A DNA stretch of 64,000 nucleotides from FEN-987 sp964598845 (GTDB lineage Archaea; Thermoproteota; Bathyarchaeia; 40CM-2-53-6): positions 62,001-126,000 of the forward strand of contig CAZRDM010000001.1 of NCBI GenBank assembly GCA_964598845.1, written 5' to 3'. The notes below the pieces were generated by a model. That model saw only the letters and a program-made list of their open reading frames with translations. It was not told the DNA's origin and searched no databases. Shown one piece after another: positions 53,945-62,383 of the stretch. Both the position numbers and the translations under genes were made by a program. Each line of letters begins with the position of its first letter. Positions within the stretch are counted from its first letter, which is position 1.

Positions 53945-54305
53945 GCCTGTAAGACCAGTGCGCGGGAGAGCCTGTCCTTTCAAGAGTTCCTCGGTCCACA
54001 AGCCGCGACAAGTAAGTCGAAACCGCGCCTAGGCTGAAATCCTCACCCCAACTTTCTCGATACGCCTGCCATAGTTCACGGGAATCGAAGGGGTGGCCAG
54101 CGAAACGGGTGTTGATCACGTCGAGCAATCTGTTCATCTTGGAGTTTGACGATGCTGGGCGAAGGGGTGGTGCTTCGACGCCAGCCACGATCTCTGCGTA
54201 TTCCAGAAGCTTAGCTATGTTTTCGACGGTGACGTCTCCTTCGATTGTCATAACATGCTTGAGTCCGCTACGGTCGAAGAATTCCAATCTCATCCTCTTC
54301 TTCAT
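53922..54305 (-). CDS. small protein with C-terminal winged helix
   Basis: The protein has 127 residues from ATG 54305. The N-terminal part (KKRMRLEFFDRSGLKHVMTI, EGDVTVENIAKLLEYAE) resembles a small beta-alpha domain. The C-terminal part (LLDVINTRFAGHPFDSRELW, QAYRESWGEDFSLGAVSTYL, RLVDRGTLERTGSPAHWSYR) resembles a winged helix. It is convergent with the membrane-tied protein, overlapping by 23 bases, and its start faces the predicted origin. No family is named. Confidence 0.65.
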   Translation of the reverse strand: MKKRMRLEFFDRSGLKHVMTIEGDVTVENIAKLLEYAEIVAGVEAPPLRPASSNSKMNRLLDVINTRFAGHPFDSRELWQAYRESWGEDFSLGAVSTYLSRLVDRGTLERTGSPAHWSYRLKPSPTL

Positions 54306-54396
54306 GGTCTCTACAGTTTAGTCGGGTCCACGCGTTATAAGTTGGCGGGCTGTGCTGGGGGGTGATTTTCATCCCGTTGCAGGCGTAATCCTGTGC

Positions 54397-54416
54397 CTCC
54401 AGTGGAAAAAGGGGGG
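54397..54416 (+). other. ORB-like origin element 1
   Basis: CTCCAGTGGAAAAAGGGGGG matches the archaeal origin recognition box (TTCCAGTGGAAAC-N-AAGGGGG): a dyad CCAGTGG, an A tract, and a G string. It continues with TCCACTG to 54423. Orc1/Cdc6 binds such boxes. It is 330 bases upstream of the Orc1/Cdc6 start. Confidence 0.75.
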
Positions 54417-54473
54417 TCCACTGTTGACAACATGAATAGCAGCTTGAAAAAAGGTCAGGGCTCGTGGCCCTAA

Positions 54474-54492
54474 CCCCTGCATTTCAAGTGGA
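54474..54492 (-). other. ORB-like origin element 2, inverted
   Basis: On the minus strand it reads TCCACTTGAAATGCAGGGG, which fits the box with changes in the dyad. It faces element 1, as in known archaeal origins where inverted boxes flank an unwinding region. The 50 bases between them are only mildly AT-rich. Confidence 0.55.
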
Positions 54493-54620
54493 CCTGTCCT
54501 TCCCCCGAACTTATCTCTAACCTTGCATTGTCAAGGTGATTGGCTAAGATGAGTGAGGATCACAATGTTATGAACTTCGTTTCGTCCTGACCCTGAATTT
54601 CCATGGGATCCAACCCAAGG

Positions 54621-54640
54621 TTCTAGTGGACGCAGAGGGG
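54621..54640 (+). other. ORB-like origin element 3
   Basis: TTCTAGTGGACGCAGAGGGG followed by TGCGGGG matches the dyad and G string with one dyad change. It lies 113 bases before the Orc1/Cdc6 start. The following 54646-54752 is AT-rich with repeated CAAACAA-type tracts and may be the unwinding element and the gene's promoter. Confidence 0.6.
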
Positions 54641-54752
54641 TGCGGGGCAACCAAACATGCTTCATCCAAACAAGCACAACAATTTTTCAAAGTGACAAGC
54701 GCCAAACAAATGATACCCGTCCAGTTGTCATACTTGGTTTTCTTGTACAAGA

Positions 54753-56048
54753 ATGATTACTATCGCTCAATGCGCAACCATCCCTTTACCACTGGAGGGC
54801 TTCACCATCCCCACAGATGTCTTAGAGAGCATCTTCGACAAATACCTCTCGACTGCTAGAATTTTCGCTTCACGCGACGTTCTGCGTCATGACTACATTC
54901 CCGATCACCTTCCCCATCGCGACGAGCATATCCAGCGCCTAGCCGGAATATTCGCACCCGCTCTACATCATTCGAAGATTTCCAATGTGTTCGTCTATGG
55001 CAAGACGGGGACAGGTAAGACAATCGTTACCAAGTTCGTCTTAGACAAACTGGAGAGGAAAGCGTCGGAGATCGGTGCACTCGTGAGAATCGCTTACATA
55101 AACTGTCGTCTTGTGGGAACGAACTATCGCGTTCTGGCTGAGATCTGCAGGGCTATCGGGGTCGGGGTGCCATTCACAGGTATCGCAGTTGGAGAACTCC
55201 TTGAACGTTTTTCTAACGGGATGAATTCCGACAGGTCGTCGCTTCTGGTCGCGCTGGACGAGATTGATGCACTCATAAAGCATAGCGCTGATGACACCCT
55301 CCTCTACGAACTCACACGCATCAACGAAACGTTAAACTCCTCTTGGATTAGCGTTATCGGGATTTCAAATGATCTTCACTTCAAAGAATTCTTGGACCCA
55401 AGAGTACTGAGTTCCCTTAGTGAAGAGGAAGTCGTATTTCGACCATATCTTGCTGATGAGCTTTTCGACATTCTTTCGGATAGAGCTAGACTGGCTTTTG
55501 TGGGCGGGGCCCTCGGCGAGGACGCACTACACCTCTGCGCCGCTCTTGCTGCCGGCGAGCACGGAGACGCGAGACGAGCCCTGGATCTTCTGAGAGTTGC
55601 AGGTGAATTAGCTGAACGTGAAGGCCTTTCCAGAGTTCTTGAGCAACATGTGCGCCAAGCTCAACAGAAAATCGAACATGACCGGGTTTCTGAGGTTCTA
55701 AAATCCCTTCCTGTTCACTCCAAGATATTGCTCGTAGGTGTCTACCTGCTCAGCAATCACCTACCAGGAGGTGCCATAACCGGTGATGTCTATGAGGTCT
55801 ACCACGAACTCTGCTCGGTAAGTGGCCTCGAACCGCTAACTCAGCGGAGAGTGAGCGGGCTGATCAATGAGTTGGATGTCATGGGTATTCTGAATGCCCG
55901 TGTGGTAAGCTTCGGAAGGTACGGAAGAACCAAGAAGATAAGAGTGGGAGTTTCACCTCGCGTCATTGCGGAAACCTACGCGGAGGACAACCTTGCGGGG
56001 AGACTCTTCGGCTACGTCCCGAACTCGCTGCAAAAACACCACGCCTAG
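54753..56048 (+). CDS. cdc6: Orc1/Cdc6 replication initiator
   Basis: The protein has 431 residues. The entry motif is RDVLRHDYIPDHLPHRDEHI; Walker A is VFVYGKTGTGKTIVTKFVLD near residue 82, Walker B is SSLLVALDEIDALIKHSADD near residue 165, sensor 1 is WISVIGISNDLHFKEFLDPR, and sensor 2 is GEHGDARRALDLLRVAGELA near residue 270. The C-terminal winged helix (SLPVHSKILLVGVYLLSNHL to LNARVVSFGRYGRTKKIRVG) binds ORB sites. It loads the MCM helicase. The start ATG 54753 faces away from the origin it likely serves. Confidence 0.97.
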   Translation: MITIAQCATIPLPLEGFTIPTDVLESIFDKYLSTARIFASRDVLRHDYIPDHLPHRDEHIQRLAGIFAPALHHSKISNVFVYGKTGTGKTIVTKFVLDKLERKASEIGALVRIAYINCRLVGTNYRVLAEICRAIGVGVPFTGIAVGELLERFSNGMNSDRSSLLVALDEIDALIKHSADDTLLYELTRINETLNSSWISVIGISNDLHFKEFLDPRVLSSLSEEEVVFRPYLADELFDILSDRARLAFVGGALGEDALHLCAALAAGEHGDARRALDLLRVAGELAEREGLSRVLEQHVRQAQQKIEHDRVSEVLKSLPVHSKILLVGVYLLSNHLPGGAITGDVYEVYHELCSVSGLEPLTQRRVSGLINELDVMGILNARVVSFGRYGRTKKIRVGVSPRVIAETYAEDNLAGRLFGYVPNSLQKHHA

Positions 56049-56613
56049 CGTCAGAGTTGTGGGGGTAGATGATGGAGCCTTCCGGGCAAACAAACGAGTT
56101 CAGCAAAGGACGCTTCTAGCAGCCGTTCTGTTCCGAGGGCTGCACGTCGATGCCTTAAGGCTAGGCCGAATAGAAGTTGATGGTAGGGACGCCAACGAAG
56201 TCCTTGTATCTCTCCTCAGAAGCCTTCGCTTTGATGCCGTAATGCTTTCAGGAATATCGTTTGGGGGATTCAATCTAGTGAATATTGCGCAATTGGCCAA
56301 AGCAGCACGCAGACCGGTCATTGCTGTGGCGGGAGAGAGGCCCGATAATTCAGCAGTTAGGAAGGCGCTTCGCATGCATTTCAGCGATTGGCCAGATCGT
56401 TGGGAAATGGTTCGGGCTGCAGGTCGGTTGTACTCGTTTAGGCCGCTTCCCGAGGAGCCCAGGCTCTATTTTGAGGTCAAAGGAACTAGTCCCGCGGTTG
56501 CGAAGAAGATTATCGGTTCCATGTCAATGATCTCGCGTTTGCCTGAACCTATTAGGGTGGCGGGGATTCTGGCGAGAGGGCTCAGCGCCATACTTAGCCT
56601 TGGAGCTCATTGA
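55993..56613 (+). CDS. DUF99 (UPF0215, endonuclease dU-like) protein
   Basis: The protein has about 206 residues from TTG 55993; the conserved part starts at VRVVGVDDGAFRANKRVQQR near 56053, and the start is uncertain, GTG 56059 being another choice. FDAVMLSGISFGGFNLVNIA and ARRPVIAVAGERPDNSAVRK are family blocks. DUF99 has the RNase-H-like fold of endonuclease V; the Asp pair in GVDDG fits a metal site, and members may cleave deoxyuridine DNA. It overlaps cdc6 and converges on polB by 20 bases. DNA-repair function is family knowledge, not shown here. Confidence 0.85.
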   Translation: MRGDSSATSRTRCKNTTPSVRVVGVDDGAFRANKRVQQRTLLAAVLFRGLHVDALRLGRIEVDGRDANEVLVSLLRSLRFDAVMLSGISFGGFNLVNIAQLAKAARRPVIAVAGERPDNSAVRKALRMHFSDWPDRWEMVRAAGRLYSFRPLPEEPRLYFEVKGTSPAVAKKIIGSMSMISRLPEPIRVAGILARGLSAILSLGAH

Positions 56614-58087
56614 AATTAATGAGGCGAATCTGAAGGCTTTGGAGATTGACCGCAGTAAGTATGCCAGGAGTCGGCACGAGACCAAATCGCCGCTGGTAAT
56701 CAGTCTGAGATTGCCAAGCACCTGAATTGATCATCTGGGTTCCACGATAGTTCTCGTACCTGACCACATGTATATGCCCTGATTGAAAGATGTCGGGCAC
56801 TCTTTGGATCACTAAATGGTCCAACTTCTCGGGAGCTATTGATGTCCTGTTTCCATATTCTGAGGCGAGATGCCTACATTGGAGTTGGAGGCGCATGGCT
56901 TTCTCGGGTTGCGAAAAGTCCATGTTGGGAACGCTGGCGATCACGTCGTCAAGGCTTCGCCCATGATGCAGCAGAAATCTGACTCCATGCAAAGTAACTT
57001 CTGAAGGATTACCTAGCGAGATGAGGCTTCGCGATTCGTAAAGCGGTTCTCCGAAGTCCTTGGGTATCGCAGGCTGAGGTAGCGCTTGTCTCACGGGGTC
57101 ATGGTTTCCGGGCAAAACGATTGCTTCGATGTAGTCTGGAATCATTCTAACATATTTTGCAGCTTCCTCATACTGTTCGTATAAGTCAACTACTGCAAGT
57201 TCCTGCTCTTGTCGAGGGTAGACCCCGATCCCGTCTATTATGTCGCCGCATATTACGACGTACTTCGTGCGTTCAGCGATGGCTCTCTGACTGGGCGTCC
57301 CAATTTTCAGATTCAGCCAATCGAGTGCTCTCGTCAGCGTTTCCGAGAGAAAGCTCTTGCTTCCCACATGCAGGTCCGAGAGCAAGACGGCCCAAGCTTC
57401 CTCATCCGCCAAATGCGGTTTGTGGTCGGGAATGTCAGGTAACAGTATTTCCTTTGCCACTATCAGATCTCCTTTTGCCCTAGTGCCGGATACGCAGATG
57501 ACTTGGTCCAATGGAACCTTCTGAGCAGTCTCATAGGTCGCTCTATCATCCGGGGAAACGAGAACGGTTGCACCATCCTCCAAGTCATCTACGACTAGGA
57601 ATAACTTACTCTGCCGCTCGCGTTTCTCCATAACCATTGCAAGAAATTTCACCTTCTCATTCTGATCCGCCCTTAACGCAAGTCCTATCCCGAGCGCGTC
57701 CCTTGCGTCTTGCCTCTCGTGAAAGGCGTAGGCTAATTTCCGAAATCGGTCTCGAAAGTAGTGCGAGAAGTCTTCGATTCCTCCACCGGTTCCAATTTCG
57801 TTTGAGGGGTCGCTAACGACTTCGACTCTTGGTGACATCTGTTTTGCGGCCATTGTCGTTGCAAGTGAAGGGGGCATCGGAGAAGCGGAGGGTGGAACGA
57901 TTTCCAAGAGCCCTTCCTTCGTGAGAATCGGATCCAAGGGGGGTTTCTGAGTGATCCGAAGAAGCAGGTCTTTGGCGATAGTGACCGCTTCAGTTTCGTC
58001 CATTGTCTTGAGATAGTCGTATGCAGAACGGTCCAGCTGATATCCTGCCAACGCAAGTTCCGTCACCAACCGGCGTAGATGTTCCAT
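56594..58087 (-). CDS. polB: DNA polymerase D small subunit (DP1)
   Basis: The protein has 497 residues. The N-terminal region has HLRRLVTELALAGYQLDRSA. The OB-fold region precedes the phosphoesterase motifs AVLLSDLHVGSKSFLSETLT, KYVVICGDIIDGIGVYPRQE, IEAIVLPGNHDPVRQALPQP, GVRFLLHHGRSLDDVIASVP and VPDIFQSGHIHVVRYENYRG, all with the metal ligands of the Mre11-like 3'-5' exonuclease. The C-terminal QMINSGAWQSQTDYQRRFGL is normal. It pairs with DP2 at 48.5 kb. Start ATG 58087 with GATAAAAAG about 50 bases upstream. Confidence 0.97.
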   Translation of the reverse strand: MEHLRRLVTELALAGYQLDRSAYDYLKTMDETEAVTIAKDLLLRITQKPPLDPILTKEGLLEIVPPSASPMPPSLATTMAAKQMSPRVEVVSDPSNEIGTGGGIEDFSHYFRDRFRKLAYAFHERQDARDALGIGLALRADQNEKVKFLAMVMEKRERQSKLFLVVDDLEDGATVLVSPDDRATYETAQKVPLDQVICVSGTRAKGDLIVAKEILLPDIPDHKPHLADEEAWAVLLSDLHVGSKSFLSETLTRALDWLNLKIGTPSQRAIAERTKYVVICGDIIDGIGVYPRQEQELAVVDLYEQYEEAAKYVRMIPDYIEAIVLPGNHDPVRQALPQPAIPKDFGEPLYESRSLISLGNPSEVTLHGVRFLLHHGRSLDDVIASVPNMDFSQPEKAMRLQLQCRHLASEYGNRTSIAPEKLDHLVIQRVPDIFQSGHIHVVRYENYRGTQMINSGAWQSQTDYQRRFGLVPTPGILTAVNLQSLQIRLINFNELQG

Positions 58088-58237
58088 CAGCTAGGACCCT
58101 TGAATGACAGGAATGGCCACCGACCAATAGGTGCTTGCTTTTTATCTCGCTATCGCAACCTAGCTGAAAATAGAATATACCACCTTGACAGCTAAATGCG
58201 AAGAGAGGAGAGTCTAAGCGTCAGAGGTTCGACTTAG

Positions 58238-58999
58238 TTGAGTGAGAGAGTAAAGACAGGAATCAAGGGACTCGATGAGTTGATTGAGGGTGGTTTCCCC
58301 AGAGGGTTCAGTTACCTGCTAATGGGAGGACCTGGTTCAGGAAAGACAACATTCGGAGTGCAGTATCTCTTCAAGGGACTGAAGGAAAATGGAGAGAACG
58401 GATTGTACGTCACCTTTGACGAGCCACCCTACTCGATCAGCAACAACATGCTCCGATACGGATGGGATCTCCCAGAAGTTGAGCGTCAAGCCAAATTTGG
58501 TTTCGTAGATGTTTCGCCAATAAAACGTGAAACCAAGGGAACATTCGTCCCAGCCGCACTTCAGCAAAGCTTTCTCGGAGCGGCGAAATTCAATATCGAT
58601 GATGTCGTATCCGTCATTTCAGAAGCCAAGCGGAAAGTGAACGCGCAGCGCTGTGTCATAGACTCCATATCTGCCCTAACCCTGCAATACAAGGATGAGT
58701 TCGAGATTCGTCAGCAAACCTTACGTTTGATCAAGGTCCTGACTGAAATGGACCTCACGACGATCCTGTTGGCTGAATACCCTGAAGATCGACAGGATTT
58801 AACAAAGTTCGGTGCCGAGGCTTTTCTGGCGCAGGGTGTGATCGTTCTCCATATGTATAGGGTTGAGGAGTCGAATCTCAAGGCGCTAGAGGTTAGGAAG
58901 ATGCGTGGAGTCAAGCATACGGATAGGCTCTGCCCATACCGCATAACTGCAGAAGGCATCGAAGTGTACCCAGAAGAAACCGTCTTCCGCTCCGCGTAA
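58238..58999 (+). CDS. KaiC-like single-domain ATPase
   Basis: The protein has 253 residues from TTG 58238. RVKTGIKGLDELIEGGFPRG, Walker A LLMGGPGSGKTTFGVQYLF near residue 28, LYVTFDEPPYSISNNMLRYG, Walker B-like QRCVIDSISALTLQYKDEFE near residue 138, and ALEVRKMRGVKHTDRLCPYR match KaiC/GvpD-type RecA folds. Archaeal single-domain KaiC proteins are common and regulate taxis, signalling or repair; the role is unknown here. A 92-residue gene follows after 59 bases, in the same direction. Confidence 0.9.
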   Translation: MSERVKTGIKGLDELIEGGFPRGFSYLLMGGPGSGKTTFGVQYLFKGLKENGENGLYVTFDEPPYSISNNMLRYGWDLPEVERQAKFGFVDVSPIKRETKGTFVPAALQQSFLGAAKFNIDDVVSVISEAKRKVNAQRCVIDSISALTLQYKDEFEIRQQTLRLIKVLTEMDLTTILLAEYPEDRQDLTKFGAEAFLAQGVIVLHMYRVEESNLKALEVRKMRGVKHTDRLCPYRITAEGIEVYPEETVFRSA

Positions 59000-59058
59000 A
59001 GGCGCTAACTGTAGAGAACCATGAGGAGCGAAATCAATCCTCAGATGGAACCCATAAC

Positions 59059-59337
59059 TTGTCCGAATACGATCTAACCCAGGAAGAAGAACAGAAACTC
59101 ATAGACAACATCGCGAGACTTGTCGTCAACAAGGGCCTCGAAGCTCCTGCAATCATGTTCCTCGAGGCTACACGCCCATTCTCCTTCATCGCGTCGCAGA
59201 TGGCGGTTTTCGCACTAGGACCGCTGTGGTGGCTATTCGAGCTGGAAGGTCCGAAGTACACAGCCTTGTTCATGGAGAAAGAGAATGTGGCCAGGATAAT
59301 AGAACGAATAGAAGAACTCGCCAAGTCTAAGCACTAG
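59059..59337 (+). CDS. conserved hypothetical small protein
   Basis: The protein has 92 residues from TTG 59059. An acidic start (SEYDLTQEEEQKLIDNIARL) is followed by VNKGLEAPAIMFLEATRPFS and a hydrophobic stretch FIASQMAVFALGPLWWLFEL, then a charged helix ARIIERIEELAKSKH. It may be a peripheral or single-span membrane protein. It lies downstream of the KaiC-like gene and converges on the membrane operon, overlapping its last gene by 11 bases. No family is named. Confidence 0.6.
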   Translation: MSEYDLTQEEEQKLIDNIARLVVNKGLEAPAIMFLEATRPFSFIASQMAVFALGPLWWLFELEGPKYTALFMEKENVARIIERIEELAKSKH

Positions 59338-60079
59338 CTTGGTTCTCCGGTTTTGCCTTGCGCTCACGGTAGAGGTAGAATCCGAATACAAGAAGGAAAA
59401 CCACTATCGCTGCCGGAGCTAAGCTACCTTCTTCCGCAGTTCCCATCCTCAACGCGCGCCAGGGAAAGGCCACATCGCCTGCCAAGAATTGAATCCTCTG
59501 AATAATCAAAGCCATCCTACCCAAGACCGTACTCCCAAAGACCGCGCCAAGGGTCGCAAGTACGAAATACTTCCCAGCCCTCGTCAGGCCGCCATACATA
59601 CCTTTCTGCTCGCGATGCAAGATGAAGTAGGATATCGATAGAACCGTGCCGAGAACAATCACCCAGTTGTCAAGCGTTCCTATCGGGCTATCACTGAAGA
59701 GTGGAACCATCGTTGCTCTCAGCTGCCTCACAAGATACGCCTGCATTACACTCCAGATGGTTATGCCTAGACCGTAACCGATAGCCAAACTGAGCGGAAC
59801 TCTGTAGAGGAATGAGTACTTCTTACTGAACTGCGTGTAGAAGAACAAGCCGAGTATCAGCGGAAACACGAAGTCGAGGCTATGATCTACGAAGATCGGA
59901 TTCAAAGCTTGGTTCATGAAAAGCCGCAGCGTGGCCGCAAAGCCGTATCCACTGCTCAAACCAACGAACATGTATTCCGTCAAGCGGAAGAATGGATTCT
60001 CTTTGTACAGAAAGCTGAGAACCATCAGCGTAAGAAATACAGCGATCCAGATACCTATGACTTCGACAAGACTGACCAC
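59327..60079 (-). CDS. operon gene 4: multi-span membrane protein, unknown
   Basis: The protein has 250 residues with about seven membrane segments, beginning VEVIGIWIAVFLTLMVLSF and ending APAAIVVFLLVFGFYLYRER. TEYMFVGLSSGYGFAATLRL is a Gly-rich second segment. It starts immediately after the stop of the preceding gene (zero gap). The family is unknown to me; the layout suggests a membrane platform for the two extracytoplasmic or cytoplasmic domain proteins of the operon. Start GTG or ATG at 60079. Confidence 0.75.
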   Translation of the reverse strand: MVSLVEVIGIWIAVFLTLMVLSFLYKENPFFRLTEYMFVGLSSGYGFAATLRLFMNQALNPIFVDHSLDFVFPLILGLFFYTQFSKKYSFLYRVPLSLAIGYGLGITIWSVMQAYLVRQLRATMVPLFSDSPIGTLDNWVIVLGTVLSISYFILHREQKGMYGGLTRAGKYFVLATLGAVFGSTVLGRMALIIQRIQFLAGDVAFPWRALRMGTAEEGSLAPAAIVVFLLVFGFYLYRERKAKPENQASA

Positions 60080-60913
60080 CTATTTAGCAGCCTCCTTCGA
60101 TTGTCTTCTCCGCGCGAGATATGCCACGTTCCCAAAAACGACCATAATGACGATCAAGATGTGAGACATCGATTGAGCCATCATCGCGGGGGTCGCTCCG
60201 CTAATGCCGATCTGGTTTATCAGAGTCTCATACTCTGCTGCGGCTCGCATGCTAATTAGGATGCCAACTATCTGTCCCGAGTTGTAGAAGGGCATGAAGC
60301 CAGGTGCGCTAATGGCGGTTGAACCCACGGCTACTGGAATATTGAGACGCGCCTGCCAATACTGGAGATATGCTGAAAGACCGGGCTCGCCGGCCGCGAA
60401 GGTCACAACCAACGACGTCTCCTTTGCCGCGGGGTATTGTTTGATTACTGAGAGTGTGTCTGTTGGCGTTGCCATTGTGTCCACTGGAAAAAACTGACGA
60501 ATGTCTGTTGTCATTCCGATCAGTGTCGCGGTATTCGGAATGTAGCCCAGAGTTGCATAGTCAACGCCGTATCTCTTGTCGCCCTTGTCGATCGAGTCTA
60601 GCACGGCGTCAGTAAGTGCCGGGCCGTCAGTCCATTGGGCGAGGAAGAGAACCTTTAGGGGTCTGGTGAAAAGGTGCTGCGTAACTACGATGGCTTGCGG
60701 ATGGAGTTCAGGGACGGTGCTTGTTGAGTAGTCAAAACTGAGAACAACGAGACTGTCAGCGGGGAGTCTCTCGATGAAGTCGTAGACATCGCGCGTGGTC
60801 TTAGTCACAGGGACGGGGAGCACCGCGTGGCTTAGTACCGGAACCGTGATTACCAAGCCCAAAAGCAAGTAGATTATCCTAGGTTCAGAACCTTTGATCA
60901 GTCTGCTCATCAT
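60080..60913 (-). CDS. operon gene 3: membrane-anchored domain protein, unknown
   Basis: The protein has 277 residues from ATG 60913. One N-terminal membrane segment (IIYLLLGLVITVPVLSHAVL), a domain of about 200 residues with DVYDFIERLPADSLVVLSFD, LKVLFLAQWTDGPALTDAVL and ALTDAVLDSIDKGDKRYGVD, and a C-terminal membrane segment (SHILIVIMVVFGNVAYLARR). The alternating strand-helix pattern suggests a Rossmann-like fold. The start ATG overlaps the TGA of the preceding gene. A much longer frame to 61612 is a shadow of that gene. Confidence 0.72.
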   Translation of the reverse strand: MMSRLIKGSEPRIIYLLLGLVITVPVLSHAVLPVPVTKTTRDVYDFIERLPADSLVVLSFDYSTSTVPELHPQAIVVTQHLFTRPLKVLFLAQWTDGPALTDAVLDSIDKGDKRYGVDYATLGYIPNTATLIGMTTDIRQFFPVDTMATPTDTLSVIKQYPAAKETSLVVTFAAGEPGLSAYLQYWQARLNIPVAVGSTAISAPGFMPFYNSGQIVGILISMRAAAEYETLINQIGISGATPAMMAQSMSHILIVIMVVFGNVAYLARRRQSKEAAK

Positions 60914-61605
60914 CAGCGTCCCCATGGATACCGAATCATCCTGCGAACACTGAACGCCAGAATGCCCAGCGCGGCTCCAATTATGATTCCTCGTTGCCCA
61001 GCAGTGTTCGGATATGCCATAATCCAGTCTCGTATTGAGCTGAAACCAGGCCAGATCAAGTCTGCAATGGGAGCCTGTCCTATAACGACCAGTAGTCCCG
61101 CGACAAGCAGGATCGATGATTCGAGGCTTCTCGCTTTGAAAGCCCTGTACGCAGCCGAGGCTATGAAGAAGGCTAAGAGCGAAAAAATGGTTGCATTCAC
61201 CGAAACCAAGACCTTGTAGTACAGGAACTCCCAAATTGGATCCACAAGCGACACGAGACTGGCGGGGATCACAACGTTTTGCGGGTCCACAGCGAACGGA
61301 GAAGCTATCATGCTTGCAACGGCCATACCGTACATGCAAACTAACAGAACGAGACTGTATTTCCAGGCAGGGCGTCTGCCTTTCACGTTCCCCCAATGAA
61401 TTCTGGTCAAGTTGATGATCCCAATGGCGAAAGCGGCGGTAAGCATTGAGGTCAAGTACGCGAATAGCTGGTCCGAAACAGCCTGTAGATCCACCGGCTC
61501 TGTGACTCTCACGTAGTAAACAAGCGCATAGAAGAATCCGAGAGAGAAGATCAGTACTTGGAGAAGGAGTTCTGCTCGAGTCATTTTGCTTTTGCTTGAA
61601 ATCAT
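60913..61605 (-). CDS. operon gene 2: multi-span membrane protein, unknown
   Basis: The protein has 230 residues and about seven membrane segments, starting LLLQVLIFSLGFFYALVYYV and ending GIIIGAALGILAFSVRRMIR. SDQLFAYLTSMLTAAFAIGI and VASMIASPFAVDPQNVVIPA are typical integral segments. Its stop overlaps the next gene's start (TGATG), and the preceding gene ends 7 bases earlier. No family is recognised. It may pair with gene 4 as the integral part of a complex. Confidence 0.75.
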   Translation of the reverse strand: MISSKSKMTRAELLLQVLIFSLGFFYALVYYVRVTEPVDLQAVSDQLFAYLTSMLTAAFAIGIINLTRIHWGNVKGRRPAWKYSLVLLVCMYGMAVASMIASPFAVDPQNVVIPASLVSLVDPIWEFLYYKVLVSVNATIFSLLAFFIASAAYRAFKARSLESSILLVAGLLVVIGQAPIADLIWPGFSSIRDWIMAYPNTAGQRGIIIGAALGILAFSVRRMIRYPWGR

Positions 61606-61612
61606 ACCTCAA

Positions 61613-62383
61613 TCACAACTTGAGGAATGTGGAGATCAGCTGATTTCCGAAAGAGGCTAGTAGCGCTCCAGCGAGGATTAGGAGAATTGCTATGATCTTC
61701 CCTGCGTCAGGACCAACCAAGGATGAGATGGCATGAGGGTCATCAGTTAGATATCCCTGAGCGGTGTATAGCTCTTCGCCAATCAATGTGTGATCGCAGG
61801 TCGCCATGAAGAAGGGCAACTGATCAACGTTCGATGTTCCTCCGAATTGAGCTATGGCTTCGTCCCTGCCAGCCTCCGCGATTTCGAGAGCCTCCGCCTG
61901 ATAGTCGCCCACAAAGATGTTAAGGGCGGGTTTCTCACGTCTGAGAAGTCCCATTACGCCCGCAGCGAACGCGAACTGCCTACCTGAGATGTACCTCACC
62001 GAGTCGGAGCTGTAGAGCTGTCCGTTCCCCGCCTTGTCGTAGGCGTTCCTCACCATGTCCTCAGTGACTTGATGAACGTTGAAGTCAGCGTTGGCCACAA
62101 TTAACCGAACGCTAAGCTCGGCGCAACGTTTGGCCACATGATCAAGAAGGGCAAGAGCTGCCAGCGTATCGGGTGTCGTAACCGCACCTGTCCCGGGTGT
62201 GAAGAATACTGGTCGGTTCAGGTCAGCAGCTTGTTTGATCCACTTGTCTAACCTCTCTATGCCCGGAATCCCTCGCGTCTTCAACTTTCTTTTCGAAGCA
62301 ATCCTAGACGCCGCAAAAATCGCGGTCAACACAATCATGAGTAGCAGGGCCTGCGCCATTCGGCCCTTGGCTAATTCAAACAT
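61613..62383 (-). CDS. operon gene 1: DUF6754-like membrane-anchored protein
   Basis: The protein has 256 residues from ATG 62383; the frame runs on to GTG 62449, but the promoter lies within that extension. One N-terminal membrane segment (QALLLMIVLTAIFAASRI), then RPVFFTPGTGAVTTPDTLAA, LIVANADFNVHQVTEDMVRN, YISGRQFAFAAGVMGLLRRE, FVGDYQAEALEIAEAGRDEA, and ATCDHTLIGEELYTAQGYL, then a C-terminal membrane segment. These blocks resemble the DUF6754 family of bacteria (GTG loop, GDYQ/E, LIGEE). Function unknown. It begins the four-gene operon. Confidence 0.75.
   Translation of the reverse strand: MFELAKGRMAQALLLMIVLTAIFAASRIASKRKLKTRGIPGIERLDKWIKQAADLNRPVFFTPGTGAVTTPDTLAALALLDHVAKRCAELSVRLIVANADFNVHQVTEDMVRNAYDKAGNGQLYSSDSVRYISGRQFAFAAGVMGLLRREKPALNIFVGDYQAEALEIAEAGRDEAIAQFGGTSNVDQLPFFMATCDHTLIGEELYTAQGYLTDDPHAISSLVGPDAGKIIAILLILAGALLASFGNQLISTFLKL

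Larger units (their letters stand above)
54306..54752. other. predicted replication origin (oriC)
   Basis: A gene-free 447-base stretch directly upstream of orc1/cdc6 with three ORB-like boxes (one inverted), a further G string at 54357-54362 (GGGGGG), and an AT-rich end. Both PolD subunits and the initiator lie within 10 kb. Archaeal origins are usually next to orc1/cdc6. The call is based on sequence pattern and context. Confidence 0.72.

Noticed and set aside
60914..61612. Long minus-strand frame running from 60080 up to 61612 (510 codons)
   Set aside because: The first 230 codons are Ser/Arg/Cys-rich and lie in another frame of the seven-helix membrane gene at 60913-61605. Only the part after ATG 60913 is protein-like.
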